Shown here: positions 28,965 to 36,460 of the stretch, one piece after another
Layout: every line of letters starts with the position of its first letter
How positions within the stretch are numbered: position 1 is the first letter of the stretch
From: Streptomyces gilvus
GTDB taxonomy: Bacteria; Actinomycetota; Actinomycetes; Streptomycetales; Streptomycetaceae
Reading direction: 5' to 3'
Length of the DNA: 64,000 nucleotides
Assembly: GCF_022513565.1 (NCBI RefSeq)
Contig: NZ_JAKWBE010000004.1
Location: 186,001-250,000, forward strand
Made by a program: the position numbers and the translations under genes
Notes under the pieces: model-generated
What the model saw: the letters and a program-made list of their open reading frames with translations, nothing else
Database searches by the model: none
What the model was told of the DNA's origin: nothing

Positions 28965-29900
28965 ATGAGCACCCTGCCGGTCATCGCGGCGGTCGACGGT
29001 TCGGACGACAGCCTGCGCGCCCTGGACTGGGCCCTCGACACCGCCCGCAGACGCGGGGCGCCCCTGCGGGTGGTCCATGTGCGGCAGTACGCCGTCTGGG
29101 CACAGCCCGACGTCCTGGTCGCGGGGCCACCGGACCCGGAGGCCGACTCGGTGCTGGACCAGGTCCGCGGGCATGTCGCGGCGATGCCCGAGCGGCCGGA
29201 CATCGAGTACGTGGGTCTGGAGGGCGCGCCCACCGCACTGCTGCCCGAACTGGGCTCCACCGCACAGCTGTTGGTGCTCGGCTCCCGGGGCCGCGGCGGC
29301 TTCGCCAGTCTTCTGCTGGGCTCCAACGGCATGGCCGCCGCACGGGACGCCGAGTGCCCCGTGGTGGTGATCCCCCGGCCCGGCCGCGACGGGGGTACCA
29401 CCCACGCCTTTCGGGCCGTGGGGGAGCAGGGCGACGCGCCCGCCGAGCCCGGCCACCGAGTCGTCGTCGGGCTGCAGGTCGACAGCCCCGACGAGGCCAC
29501 CCTGGACTTCGCCTTCACCGAGGCCGCGCTGCGCGACGCCCCCCTGCAGGTGATCGCCGCCTACGCCTGGCCGGCGCAGTCCTGGGCCGCCCCCTCGGAA
29601 CTCATGCCGCTGATGGTCGACCAGGACGCCGTCGAACGCGACACCTGGACCCTCGCCGAGGGCTTCCTCGCCCCGCACCGCGAGAACCACCCCGACGTCC
29701 GTGCCGAGGCGTACGCGATGGCGGGCGACGCTGCGGGCCTGCTGGTCGACGCCTCCCGCGACGCCGATCTGGTCGTGGTCGGCCGCCACCGCCGGCGTCT
29801 GCTGGCCCCGGCCCGCATGCTGGGCTCGGTCACCCACGCGGTCCTGCTGCACGCGGTCAGCCCCATCGCGGTCGTGCCGCCGACGCCGGCGGAGGAGTGA
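28965..29900 (+). CDS. Universal stress protein, two Usp domains
   Basis: 311 residues, ATG 28965 after GAGGTGAGGA. Tandem Usp domains: the first (about 1-140) starts VIAAVDGSDDSLRALDWALD and ends with the ATP-binding loop GSRGRGGFASLLLGSNGMAA; the second (about 155-305) starts RVVVGLQVDSPDEATLDFAF and ends with VVGRHRRRLLAPARMLGSVT. The first loop has the complete GxxGxxG(9x)GS/N nucleotide signature, while the second is degenerate (RHRRRLLAP). Two-domain Usps of this kind are common in actinomycetes under dormancy or oxygen control. The gene stands alone. Confidence 0.92.
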   Translation: MSTLPVIAAVDGSDDSLRALDWALDTARRRGAPLRVVHVRQYAVWAQPDVLVAGPPDPEADSVLDQVRGHVAAMPERPDIEYVGLEGAPTALLPELGSTAQLLVLGSRGRGGFASLLLGSNGMAAARDAECPVVVIPRPGRDGGTTHAFRAVGEQGDAPAEPGHRVVVGLQVDSPDEATLDFAFTEAALRDAPLQVIAAYAWPAQSWAAPSELMPLMVDQDAVERDTWTLAEGFLAPHRENHPDVRAEAYAMAGDAAGLLVDASRDADLVVVGRHRRRLLAPARMLGSVTHAVLLHAVSPIAVVPPTPAEE

Positions 29901-29916
29901 CGGCCCTCCCCGGTGG

Positions 29917-30189
29917 TCACACCTCGACGAGCCTCTCGAAGAAGAACTCGTGCTTGAGGAACGACGTCTCGTGCTCCGCCCCCGGATACGGCGGGACGAG
30001 CTGGGCCGCCTGGAACAGCCGCCAGCCGTCCTCCAGGGCGGCCACACCCGTCTTGTACGGCGGTTCGTCGCTGTCGCCCGTCGTGGGCCGGGTGCCGCCC
30101 GTGCCGTCGTAGCGGGCCCAGCCGACGACGTCGGAGTCGAGGGTGGAGGTGCCCAGGTACAGCACGAGGACCTGCTGTCGGGTGGTCAC
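29917..30189 (-). CDS. Small hypothetical protein coupled to PhyH gene
   Basis: 90 residues from GTG 30189, which overlaps the stop of the PhyH gene as GTGA and has AAGGAG upstream, so it is a real translationally coupled gene. Sequence VLVLYLGTSTLDSDVVGWAR, a Gly/Thr-rich turn, then WRLFQAAQLVPPYPG and a C-terminal HEFFFERLVEV. No known domain. Its strict coupling suggests a role with the dioxygenase. Confidence 0.75.
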   Translation of the reverse strand: MTTRQQVLVLYLGTSTLDSDVVGWARYDGTGGTRPTTGDSDEPPYKTGVAALEDGWRLFQAAQLVPPYPGAEHETSFLKHEFFFERLVEV

Positions 30190-31007
30190 ACCGTGCTCCT
30201 TCGCGTGGCGGGCCGGTTGGAGATCCGGGTGGCCCAGTGGTCGATGTCGAATCCGGGGTCGCCGGTCAGCGAGCGCCACAGCCGGACCCGGTTGTGGATC
30301 TCCAGGCGGCCGGTGGCGGGTTCGTACCAGGGAAAGACCCGCCGCAGTTCCTCGGAGACGGCCGGGTCGTCCAGGTCGGCCGTGTCCCACAGCCGCACCT
30401 GCGGCACGGTCGGGTTGAAGCGGATCTTGTACATGTGGCGGACGGTGTCGCTGTCGTTGCGCCGGCCGCCGTGCCAGATGCCGTGGTGCAGCAGGGCGAC
30501 CGTGCCGGCCGGACAGGTCAGCCGGGTCTGGCCGAGGAGGTTCTGGTAGCGGCCGGTGTCGCTCTCGTTGGTACGGCGCAGATGGCTGCCCGGGACGATG
30601 AGCGTGCCGCCCATGTCCGCGGTGGCCTCCTGCGGGTAGTACATGAGCTGCACGTCGAACGCGTCGGTGCGCAGGTCGATCAGGGCGTCCGCGTGCAGCG
30701 GCTGGGCGCTGCCCTGGTGCGGCTCGCGGGTGTGCACGAAGTGGTGGTCGACGGTCGGGTCCGGCCCCACCAGGCTCTCCAACGCGCCCGCGACAGCGGG
30801 CAGTTCGACGAGCCGGCGGGCGAAGGAGCCCTCGGGGAACGCCTTCGCCACCTCGGAGCCGTACGGCACGGAGGGCAGACCGGTGTCGAAGACGCCGAGG
30901 GCCTCGGCGTTCATCTCCGGGGGCACGACCGCGTCGAGGCGCAGGAAACCGTGGGCCACGAACCGGGCCACCTGGGCGGAGTTCAGCAGCTGTCGTGTGG
31001 TTGGCAT
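30186..31007 (-). CDS. Phytanoyl-CoA dioxygenase (PhyH) family, Fe(II)/2-oxoglutarate oxygenase
   Basis: 273 residues. The jelly-roll metal site is visible: AQPLHADALIDLRTDAF gives the HxD pair, and LLHHGIWHGGRRNDSDTVRH gives the distal His and the 2-oxoglutarate-binding Arg; GTLIVPGSHLRRTNESD is the usual connecting strand. A hydroxylase acting on a small molecule is likely. It is divergent from an AraC-type regulator 70 bp away and translationally coupled to a 90-residue protein downstream, so the three genes probably form a small inducible catabolic or tailoring unit. Confidence 0.88.
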   Translation of the reverse strand: MPTTRQLLNSAQVARFVAHGFLRLDAVVPPEMNAEALGVFDTGLPSVPYGSEVAKAFPEGSFARRLVELPAVAGALESLVGPDPTVDHHFVHTREPHQGSAQPLHADALIDLRTDAFDVQLMYYPQEATADMGGTLIVPGSHLRRTNESDTGRYQNLLGQTRLTCPAGTVALLHHGIWHGGRRNDSDTVRHMYKIRFNPTVPQVRLWDTADLDDPAVSEELRRVFPWYEPATGRLEIHNRVRLWRSLTGDPGFDIDHWATRISNRPATRRSTV

Positions 31008-31077
31008 ACGTCAACCGTAGAAAGCTCCGGGCCGCCCGTCGTGGGCTGTAATCGGCGAGCACTGGTAAATTTCCACC

Positions 31078-31863
31078 ATGCCTCAGTATGTGGACCTGAC
31101 CCTCGACCTGCCGCCGCAGGTCGTCAACGCGGGCGTCGGCGTCCACGGATCGGCGGGCCCGCACGAGGTCTTCCGCCTCCCGCGCCTGTGGCAGCTGCAT
31201 CTGTACGGCTACTCGGGCGTCCTGGAGTTCGGCGGCACCCGGCATCCCATCCGCCCCGGCCACATCAGCCTCGTACCGCCCGACACGGAGGTCCACTTCC
31301 ACTACGACGCGCCCCGCTGCGAACACCTGTACGCCCACTTCCGGCTCCCCGGCGAGGGCGAGCGGCGCCGGGTGCCGGCGATGCAGGACGCGGGCGCGGA
31401 GACGGCCGTGCTCAGCGGGCTGCTGCGGCAGACGGTCGCCGCCGGCCCCCAGTCCCCGGCGCGTGCCTCGGCGGAACTGTGGACCGTGCTGTGGCGTACG
31501 ACGGCCCTGGCCGACGCGGCCGAGCACCGCCCGGGCGTCCGGCACCCCGCGCTGCGCACCGCCATGGCCCACATCGAGGAGCATCTGGCCGGCCCCCTGA
31601 CGATCCCGGACATCGCGCGGGCCGCCGGGGTCTCGCACACCCATCTGACCCGACTGTTCCGCGAGGGCACCGGCCACACGGTCGTCGCCTACATCCGGCG
31701 CCGCCGTATGGAGCGCGCCCGCCACCTGCTGATCGCCTCGACCCTCGCGATCCCCGCGATCGCGGCCACGGTCGGCATCCCCGACCTGCAGGCCTTCAAC
31801 AAGACCTGCCACAGGGAACTGGGCGCCTCACCCCGCACGGTACGGGCGACCGCGGGGAGCTGA
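31078..31863 (+). CDS. AraC-family transcriptional regulator
   Basis: 261 residues with an N-terminal cupin-type effector domain (ELVRLP-like start, then HPIRPGHISLVPPDTEVHFH) and a C-terminal pair of HTH motifs (LTIPDIARAAGVSHTHLTRL and IPAIAATVGIPDLQAFNKTC). It is transcribed away from the PhyH operon, the classical arrangement for a local regulator, so PhyH and the coupled small protein are its likely targets. The effector is unknown. Confidence 0.92.
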   Translation: MPQYVDLTLDLPPQVVNAGVGVHGSAGPHEVFRLPRLWQLHLYGYSGVLEFGGTRHPIRPGHISLVPPDTEVHFHYDAPRCEHLYAHFRLPGEGERRRVPAMQDAGAETAVLSGLLRQTVAAGPQSPARASAELWTVLWRTTALADAAEHRPGVRHPALRTAMAHIEEHLAGPLTIPDIARAAGVSHTHLTRLFREGTGHTVVAYIRRRRMERARHLLIASTLAIPAIAATVGIPDLQAFNKTCHRELGASPRTVRATAGS

Positions 31864-31869
31864 GGCCCG

Positions 31870-31911
31870 CCGGATCGAGCGGGCGAGAAGCCGGATCGAG
31901 CGGGCAAGAAA
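31870..31911. repeat. Tandem 21-bp repeat after the AraC gene
   Basis: Two adjacent copies, CCGGATCGAGCGGGCGAGAA at 31870 and CCGGATCGAGCGGGCAAGAA at 31891 (each followed by one more base), differing at only two positions over 21 bp, starting six bases after the AraC stop. The rest of the 338-bp gap to the DUF4389 gene holds the hairpins at 32044-32100 and otherwise nothing I can assign. Confidence 0.75.
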
Positions 31912-32043
31912 GCGGCGGAGAGGACCACCCGCTTCTCGCGGATCCTGATCGCGCGGTGCCGCGGCGTCGGCCGCTCGTCTCTCGCGCCTGTTCCGGTCCT
32001 TTCCGCCACCCCCATACAACCTCCGCGCGCACCGCGACCAGAA

Positions 32044-32069
32044 GGGCCGAAGGGCCCGGCCTTCGGCCC
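32044..32069. terminator. Strong hairpin between AraC and DUF4389 genes
   Basis: GGGCCGAAGG (32044-32053) and CCTTCGGCCC (32060-32069) form a perfect 10-bp stem with a 6-base loop. A second GGCC-rich hairpin follows within 30 bp (GGCCTCTTCGGGGCC). It probably terminates the AraC transcript. Confidence 0.6.
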
Positions 32070-32201
32070 CCTCGGCCTCTTCGGGGCCGGTGGGCCCCAA
32101 GGGCGGCCCGAACGGCTCCTCCTGCCAGGGATGCGCAGGGGGTTCAGTCTGGTAGTGAGGCCCTCACGACTTCGGCGCCGGGGCCGAAGGAGTTGATTGC
32201 C

Positions 32202-32873
32202 ATGACAACGCTCGCCGGAGTGCCCGACCGTCCGGTCCGGGTGGACGCCGTGCTCGACGCGCCACTGTCGCGGTGGCTGTGGCTGGTGAAGTGGATCCTG
32301 ATCATCCCGCACTACGTGGTGCTGTTCTTCCTGTGGATCGCCTTCACCGTCGTCAGCGTGATCGCGTTCTTCAGCATCCTGTTCACCGAGCGCTACCCGC
32401 GCGCTCTGTTCGACTTCAATCTGGGGGTGCTGCGCTGGTCCTGGCGGGTCGGGTACTACTCGTACGGCGCCCTGGGCACCGACCGCTATCCGCCGTTCAG
32501 CCTGGGCGAGGAGCCCGGCTATCCGGCGCGGCTGGAGATCGCCTATCCCGAGCGGCTCTCCAGGGGACTGGTGCTGGTGAAGTGGTGGCTGCTGGCCATC
32601 CCCCACTACATCGTCATCGGGTTCTTCCTCGGCGGCTGGCGCGTCGGCTGGTGGGAGGGCGGGCTCGTCGCCGTACTGGCCCTGATCGCCGCGGTGATCC
32701 TGACCTTCACCGAGAAGTACCCCAAGGGCCTGTTCGACTTCATCCTCGGCCTGAATCGCTGGATCCTGCGGGTCGCCGCCTATGTCGCCCTCATGACGGA
32801 CGCCTATCCCCCCTTCCGCCTGGACCTGGGCGGCACGGAGCCGGGCGGTATGGAGATCGAGGACGTGACATGA
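32202..32873 (+). CDS. DUF4389 membrane protein, two repeats
   Basis: 223 residues, ATG 32202 behind GAAGGAG. Two DUF4389 units: each has a hydrophobic hairpin (LVKWILIIPHYVVLFFLWIA; LVKWWLLAIPHYIVIGFFLG) followed by FTERYPRALFDFNLGVLRW or FTEKYPKGLFDFILGLNRW and an aromatic stretch ending YPPF. Function unknown; the family is widespread in actinobacterial membranes. It ends 4 bp before the ferredoxin gene on the opposite strand, an unusually tight convergent junction. Confidence 0.88.
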   Translation: MTTLAGVPDRPVRVDAVLDAPLSRWLWLVKWILIIPHYVVLFFLWIAFTVVSVIAFFSILFTERYPRALFDFNLGVLRWSWRVGYYSYGALGTDRYPPFSLGEEPGYPARLEIAYPERLSRGLVLVKWWLLAIPHYIVIGFFLGGWRVGWWEGGLVAVLALIAAVILTFTEKYPKGLFDFILGLNRWILRVAAYVALMTDAYPPFRLDLGGTEPGGMEIEDVT

Positions 32874-32877
32874 CGGG

Positions 32878-33081
32878 TCAGGCATCGGTGTGCAGGGCCA
32901 GGCGGGGGCATGCCGCGACGGCCCGGCGGGCGTGGCCGCGCAGGCGCTCGGGAACCGTGCGGTCCCTGACGATCGGGTAGCCCCATTCGTCGAGCCCGAT
33001 GAGTTCGGGGAGCAGTTCGGCGCACAGGCCCTCGCCGGTGCAGGCGATGCGGTCCACGCGCAGGGTCCGGGTGCGGTTCAT
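32878..33081 (-). CDS. Small ferredoxin, probably [3Fe-4S]
   Basis: 67 residues, ATG 33081 in an ATGA overlap with the NuoF-like gene. Cluster ligands are C-x5-C (IACTGEGLCAELLPE) and a late CP (AVAACPRLALH): three cysteines in total, the pattern of the single-cluster [3Fe-4S] ferredoxins often paired with P450s in Streptomyces. There is no P450 nearby; instead it is the last gene of a five-gene redox operon, so it probably exchanges electrons with the NuoF-like flavoprotein encoded just upstream. Confidence 0.88.
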   Translation of the reverse strand: MNRTRTLRVDRIACTGEGLCAELLPELIGLDEWGYPIVRDRTVPERLRGHARRAVAACPRLALHTDA

Positions 33082-34403
33082 CGCCAGGTCTCCGGTGGTG
33101 TGGCGGGCGGTACGGCCAGGCGGGGCGGCCGGTGGGCGGCGGGGCAGGCGCCGTCGTCGAGGTGCCGGGTGACGTCGTCGGCGAAGGCGTCCAGGGCCGA
33201 GGCGGCGAGACGAGCGGCACCGTCGGGGTGACGGCAGGCGCCCCGGTCCGGCAGCAGGGCCGTACGACGGCGCAGTCGGTCGAGGAGGACGCGGTCCGCC
33301 CGGCCGGCGGCCAGGGCTGCGAAGTCCGCGGCGACGGCGGGCAGTCCGAAGTGGCAGGGGCCGCACTGGCGGGCGCTGTGGGCGGCCAGGTAGGCCAGGA
33401 TCCGAGCCGTCTCGGCGAGCCCGCAGGCGGAGTGGGGGAGCGCGACGAGCACGCCGGCTCCGGGCGAGGCACCGAGCGGAGCCAGGTCCCGTCGGGAGAG
33501 GGGCGTGTGCAGGCGGGCCGCCCCCAGCCAGGCTCCGGCGAAACCGCCTGTGAGAACCGCCTGCAGAGGCTCTGTCGGTCCTCCGGCGAGGTCGAGGACC
33601 GTGGTGAGCGGGGTGCCGAGCGGGACCTCCAGGACGCCGGGGACACCGACGGCGCCGGAGACGGTCAGGAGTGCCGTGCCGGGTTCCTCGGTGGTCCCGG
33701 CCTGCCGGAACCAGGCCGGTCCGTAGCGTGCGACGAGGGCGACATGCGCGAGCGTCTCGGCGTTGTGCAGGAGGGTGGGACGCCGGTCGATCCCGCGTTC
33801 CTCGATGCGCGGCGGACCGCCCCGGGGCCGGGCGGGCCCTCCGTCGAGCCAGCGCACCAACGACGTCGACTCGCTGGAGACGTACGTGTGCGGAAGGCCG
33901 TGCAGACGCAGTCGTACGGCGTCGACGCGCGCACGGCGACGCTCCGCCAGGGCCGCACTCAGCTGCTGGTACTGCGCGCTGCGGGTACGGGGCAGGCACA
34001 CATGGACGGTGTCGGCGCCGACGGCCAGCGCGGCCAGTACCGCGCCGCCGAGGACGAGATGGGGAGCCACGGCGAGCAGGAACTCGTCCTTGCGGCTGGC
34101 CGGTTCGCTCTCCATCGCGTTGACGACGACCACGGCGCGACGGCGACCGTCGGCCACCGTCCGCAGTTTGCGGGCCGTGGGGAAGCCGGCTCCGCCGCGT
34201 CCCGTGAGCCCGGCCGTCTCCAGGGCGTCCGGCAGCGGCATCGCCGCGCGCGTGCCGATGGTCCGGGAGACGGGCGAGGGGCCGTAGTGCCGGAGGTGAT
34301 CGGAGAGGGAGGCCGGACGCCCGGTCGCGTACCAGCCCGCCAGCAGCCGAGGCGCGTCGGGCGCGGGCGGCAGACGGAAGCCCGTGATGGTCGCGGAGGT
34401 CAC
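33078..34403 (-). CDS. NuoF/RnfC-like flavin and Fe-S oxidoreductase subunit
   Basis: 441 residues from GTG 34403 (GTGA overlap with the ferric-reductase-like gene). The FMN/NADH site is recognisable as GRGGAGFPTARKL at about 69-81, followed by VVVVNAMESEPASRKDE and an SLBB-like domain near VPLGTPLTTVLDLAG. The C-terminal Fe-S region reads SARQCGPCHFGLP plus a later GACRHPDG: relative to the NuoF signature SCGxCxPCR...C, the first cysteine is replaced by alanine. It may carry a non-canonical cluster or none. Predicted to oxidise NAD(P)H or a ferredoxin and pass electrons to the membrane haem protein encoded next to it. Confidence 0.82.
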   Translation of the reverse strand: MTSATITGFRLPPAPDAPRLLAGWYATGRPASLSDHLRHYGPSPVSRTIGTRAAMPLPDALETAGLTGRGGAGFPTARKLRTVADGRRRAVVVVNAMESEPASRKDEFLLAVAPHLVLGGAVLAALAVGADTVHVCLPRTRSAQYQQLSAALAERRRARVDAVRLRLHGLPHTYVSSESTSLVRWLDGGPARPRGGPPRIEERGIDRRPTLLHNAETLAHVALVARYGPAWFRQAGTTEEPGTALLTVSGAVGVPGVLEVPLGTPLTTVLDLAGGPTEPLQAVLTGGFAGAWLGAARLHTPLSRRDLAPLGASPGAGVLVALPHSACGLAETARILAYLAAHSARQCGPCHFGLPAVAADFAALAAGRADRVLLDRLRRRTALLPDRGACRHPDGAARLAASALDAFADDVTRHLDDGACPAAHRPPRLAVPPATPPETWR

Positions 34404-35086
34404 CGGCCACCTCCGAGAAGCATCGCCGTGGCGGCGGCGCGCTGGGACCAGCCGGGCTGCAGGGGGCCGGTGGCGAGGAACGCGCCGAGCACCAGCGGGA
34501 CGGCGGTCGCGGTCAACGCGGCCACCAGCCGTCCGACGACCCGCCCCGGCCCCGCCTTGGCCAGGCGCCACCACACGGACGCCATCACGGCGGCCAGACA
34601 CCCGGCGTACAGCCACAGCTGGGGTGAGAGACGGGTGTCGGTGCCCGTTCCCGCGCCGTGGAAGAGGGCGAAGGGCCAGGCCGCGTACGCCAGCCAGTGC
34701 ACGGCCTTCCAGCGGCGCACCCCCAGACGACGGCGCGCGGCGCTGGTGACGAGCACGGCCAGCAGCAGATCGAGCGCGACCGTGCCGAGCCCCAGCCAGA
34801 GCGGTCGGTAGGAGGCGGCGAACGGCAGCACGGTGACGGCCCAGCCGAGGTGCACGAACGGATCGAGCACCGCGGTGATCACGTGCACGACGAGGAAGAC
34901 CAGGGTGAGCAGGGACAGATTGCGGTGCAGCAGACCGATCTCGAACCGGCCGACGCTCCGTGGCGCCGCGCGCCCGCCGGAGGCGATCCCGAGCACCACG
35001 GTCGCCGTGAGCAGGACCAGCGCCAGGGTGCCGCCCGCACGGCTCGCGTACCACAGGGGGCTGCCGGCCAGGGTCAGGGCCGTCAT
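34400..35086 (-). CDS. Ferric-reductase-like transmembrane haem protein
   Basis: 228 residues with six to seven transmembrane helices. Histidines placed as in ferric-reductase/MsrQ-type b-haem proteins occur in LLHRNLSLLTLVFLVVHVIT and AVHWLAYAAWPFALFHGAG, giving potential bis-His ligation across two helices. There is no FAD or NAD domain, so electrons must come from a partner, presumably the NuoF-like protein, and go to an extracytoplasmic acceptor. Overlaps both neighbours by 4 bp. Confidence 0.85.
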   Translation of the reverse strand: MTALTLAGSPLWYASRAGGTLALVLLTATVVLGIASGGRAAPRSVGRFEIGLLHRNLSLLTLVFLVVHVITAVLDPFVHLGWAVTVLPFAASYRPLWLGLGTVALDLLLAVLVTSAARRRLGVRRWKAVHWLAYAAWPFALFHGAGTGTDTRLSPQLWLYAGCLAAVMASVWWRLAKAGPGRVVGRLVAALTATAVPLVLGAFLATGPLQPGWSQRAAATAMLLGGGR

Positions 35087-36027
35087 CGCGCACCTCCGTC
35101 GAGGGGCCAGCCGCCGAGTCGTACGACCGTGCCGTCGAGGTGCACCAGACGGGCGGGGAGGCCGGTGCCGCGCAGCCAGTCGGGGGCACGTACCCCCAGC
35201 ACGATCGCCGCGGTGGCGGCGGTGTTGGCGTCCACGCAGTCGGCGGCGGCGACGGTGGCGGTGCGCCAGACGGGGGCGGCCGGTTCACCGGTGGCCGGGT
35301 CCACGATGTGGTGCAGGGTGCGCCCGGCGCGCCGCCAGGTGCGCACACGGATGCCGGAGGTCGCCAGCGCGCCGCCGCTCACCGTGACGGCGGGCCCGTC
35401 GACGCGGGGCCGGGCGTGATCGTCGGCCAGGGCGACCCGCCAGCCGCCCTCGGGCGCGGGCCCGGCCGTCGCGAGGTCGCCGCCCAGGTTGACCAGGACC
35501 CCGCAGCCGGTGACCGCGGCGGCGCGTCGGGCGGCGCGGTCGGAGGTCAGGGCCTTGGCGGTGGCACCGAGGTCCAGGCGTGTGTGCGGGGGCAGGAGCA
35601 GGCGGCGTGTTCGGGAGTTCCAGACGATGCGCCGCCAGCCGGTTGCGGGGCGGGCGACCGGCAGCGGGCGGGCGTCGTCGGGGCGCAGGGAGACGAACGT
35701 ACGGTCGTATCCGAGGGCGATCACGGCGTCCCCGGCGGTCGGGTCCACCGCCCCGTCGGTGAGGCGGGCGGCGCGCAGGGCGGCTTCGAGGGCCTCGGCG
35801 AAGCGTTCGCCGACCGTCGTGGGGGTGCCCGCGGCCAGGTTGACGCGGGTGAGTTCGGAGTCGGGCCGGAAGCGGCTGCACGTGACATCGACGTCGGCCA
35901 GTTCCTGGCGCAGGACCGCTTCGGCCGCGGACAGGGCGCGCGGGTCGGTCACGAGCAGGGTGGCCGTGGTGCCGAGGGCGGGGAAGGAGAACTGGGCGGG
36001 GGAGGGTGCGGGGGCGCTCGTGCTCAT
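35083..36027 (-). CDS. apbE: FAD:protein FMN transferase
   Basis: 314 residues, ATG 36027 in an ATGA overlap. ApbE features in order: FPALGTTATLLV at the N-terminus, CSRFRPDSELTRVN, AARLTDGAVDPTAGDAVIAL with the conserved DPT, LDLGATAKALTSDRAAR (the DLGGxAKG equivalent) and GVLVNLGGDLATAG, then HHIVDPATGEPA. No lipoprotein signal is apparent. ApbE covalently attaches FMN to Thr or Ser in a Dxx(S/T)GA(T/S) context on extracytoplasmic proteins. The gene immediately upstream encodes a membrane protein ending in HTTTGAS, a candidate target. Confidence 0.92.
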   Translation of the reverse strand: MSTSAPAPSPAQFSFPALGTTATLLVTDPRALSAAEAVLRQELADVDVTCSRFRPDSELTRVNLAAGTPTTVGERFAEALEAALRAARLTDGAVDPTAGDAVIALGYDRTFVSLRPDDARPLPVARPATGWRRIVWNSRTRRLLLPPHTRLDLGATAKALTSDRAARRAAAVTGCGVLVNLGGDLATAGPAPEGGWRVALADDHARPRVDGPAVTVSGGALATSGIRVRTWRRAGRTLHHIVDPATGEPAAPVWRTATVAAADCVDANTAATAAIVLGVRAPDWLRGTGLPARLVHLDGTVVRLGGWPLDGGAR

Positions 36028-36380
36028 GACGCCCCCGTGGTGGTGTGCGGCTGCTGCTGGGTGGCGGCCGGCGGCTGGGCGGGAGGCTGCGGGGCAGGGG
36101 CGGCGCCGTCGTCGCCGCCTTCGTCGTCCCCCTCGCCGTGCTGTGTGCTCGTTGTGGCGGAGGGCGTCCGCGGCTGCGACGCGGGCGAGGTGGTGGGCGC
36201 CGAGGCGGCGGAATGGCCCGGCAGCAGATGGGTGTAGACGCCGCCGAGGGCCGCCGCCGCGGCCACGGCGGCGACGGTGATCCATCGGGTCAGCCGGTTG
36301 ATCCTGCGCAGACCGTGGTCACGTGCTCGGGGCGAACCGGGTGCGTGGTTCTGACGGAAGTCGTCGGGCGGGGAGACCAT
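36024..36380 (-). CDS. Small single-pass membrane protein with disordered tail ending in TTTGAS
   Basis: 118 residues. A cytoplasmic N-terminus rich in Arg/His (about 1-32), one helix (WITVAAVAAAAALGGVYTHL, about 33-52), then about 65 extracytoplasmic residues rich in Ser/Thr/Pro/Gln with an acidic patch, ending HTTTGAS. There is no FMN_bind domain, although such a protein normally accompanies ApbE and ferric-reductase-like genes in actinomycetes. The last seven residues resemble the ApbE flavinylation sequon apart from the leading Asp. First gene of the ATGA-linked operon, 81 bp behind the histidine kinase gene. The function suggested (FMN-bearing electron acceptor) is a hypothesis. Confidence 0.7.
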   Translation of the reverse strand: MVSPPDDFRQNHAPGSPRARDHGLRRINRLTRWITVAAVAAAAALGGVYTHLLPGHSAASAPTTSPASQPRTPSATTSTQHGEGDDEGGDDGAAPAPQPPAQPPAATQQQPHTTTGAS

Positions 36381-36460
36381 GGCGGCGGCTCCTGGGGCAT
36401 CGGCGGCCGTGAGCGGCCGCGTTCACCTCCAGGCTCGGGTGCGGGCTCCCGGGAACTCGC

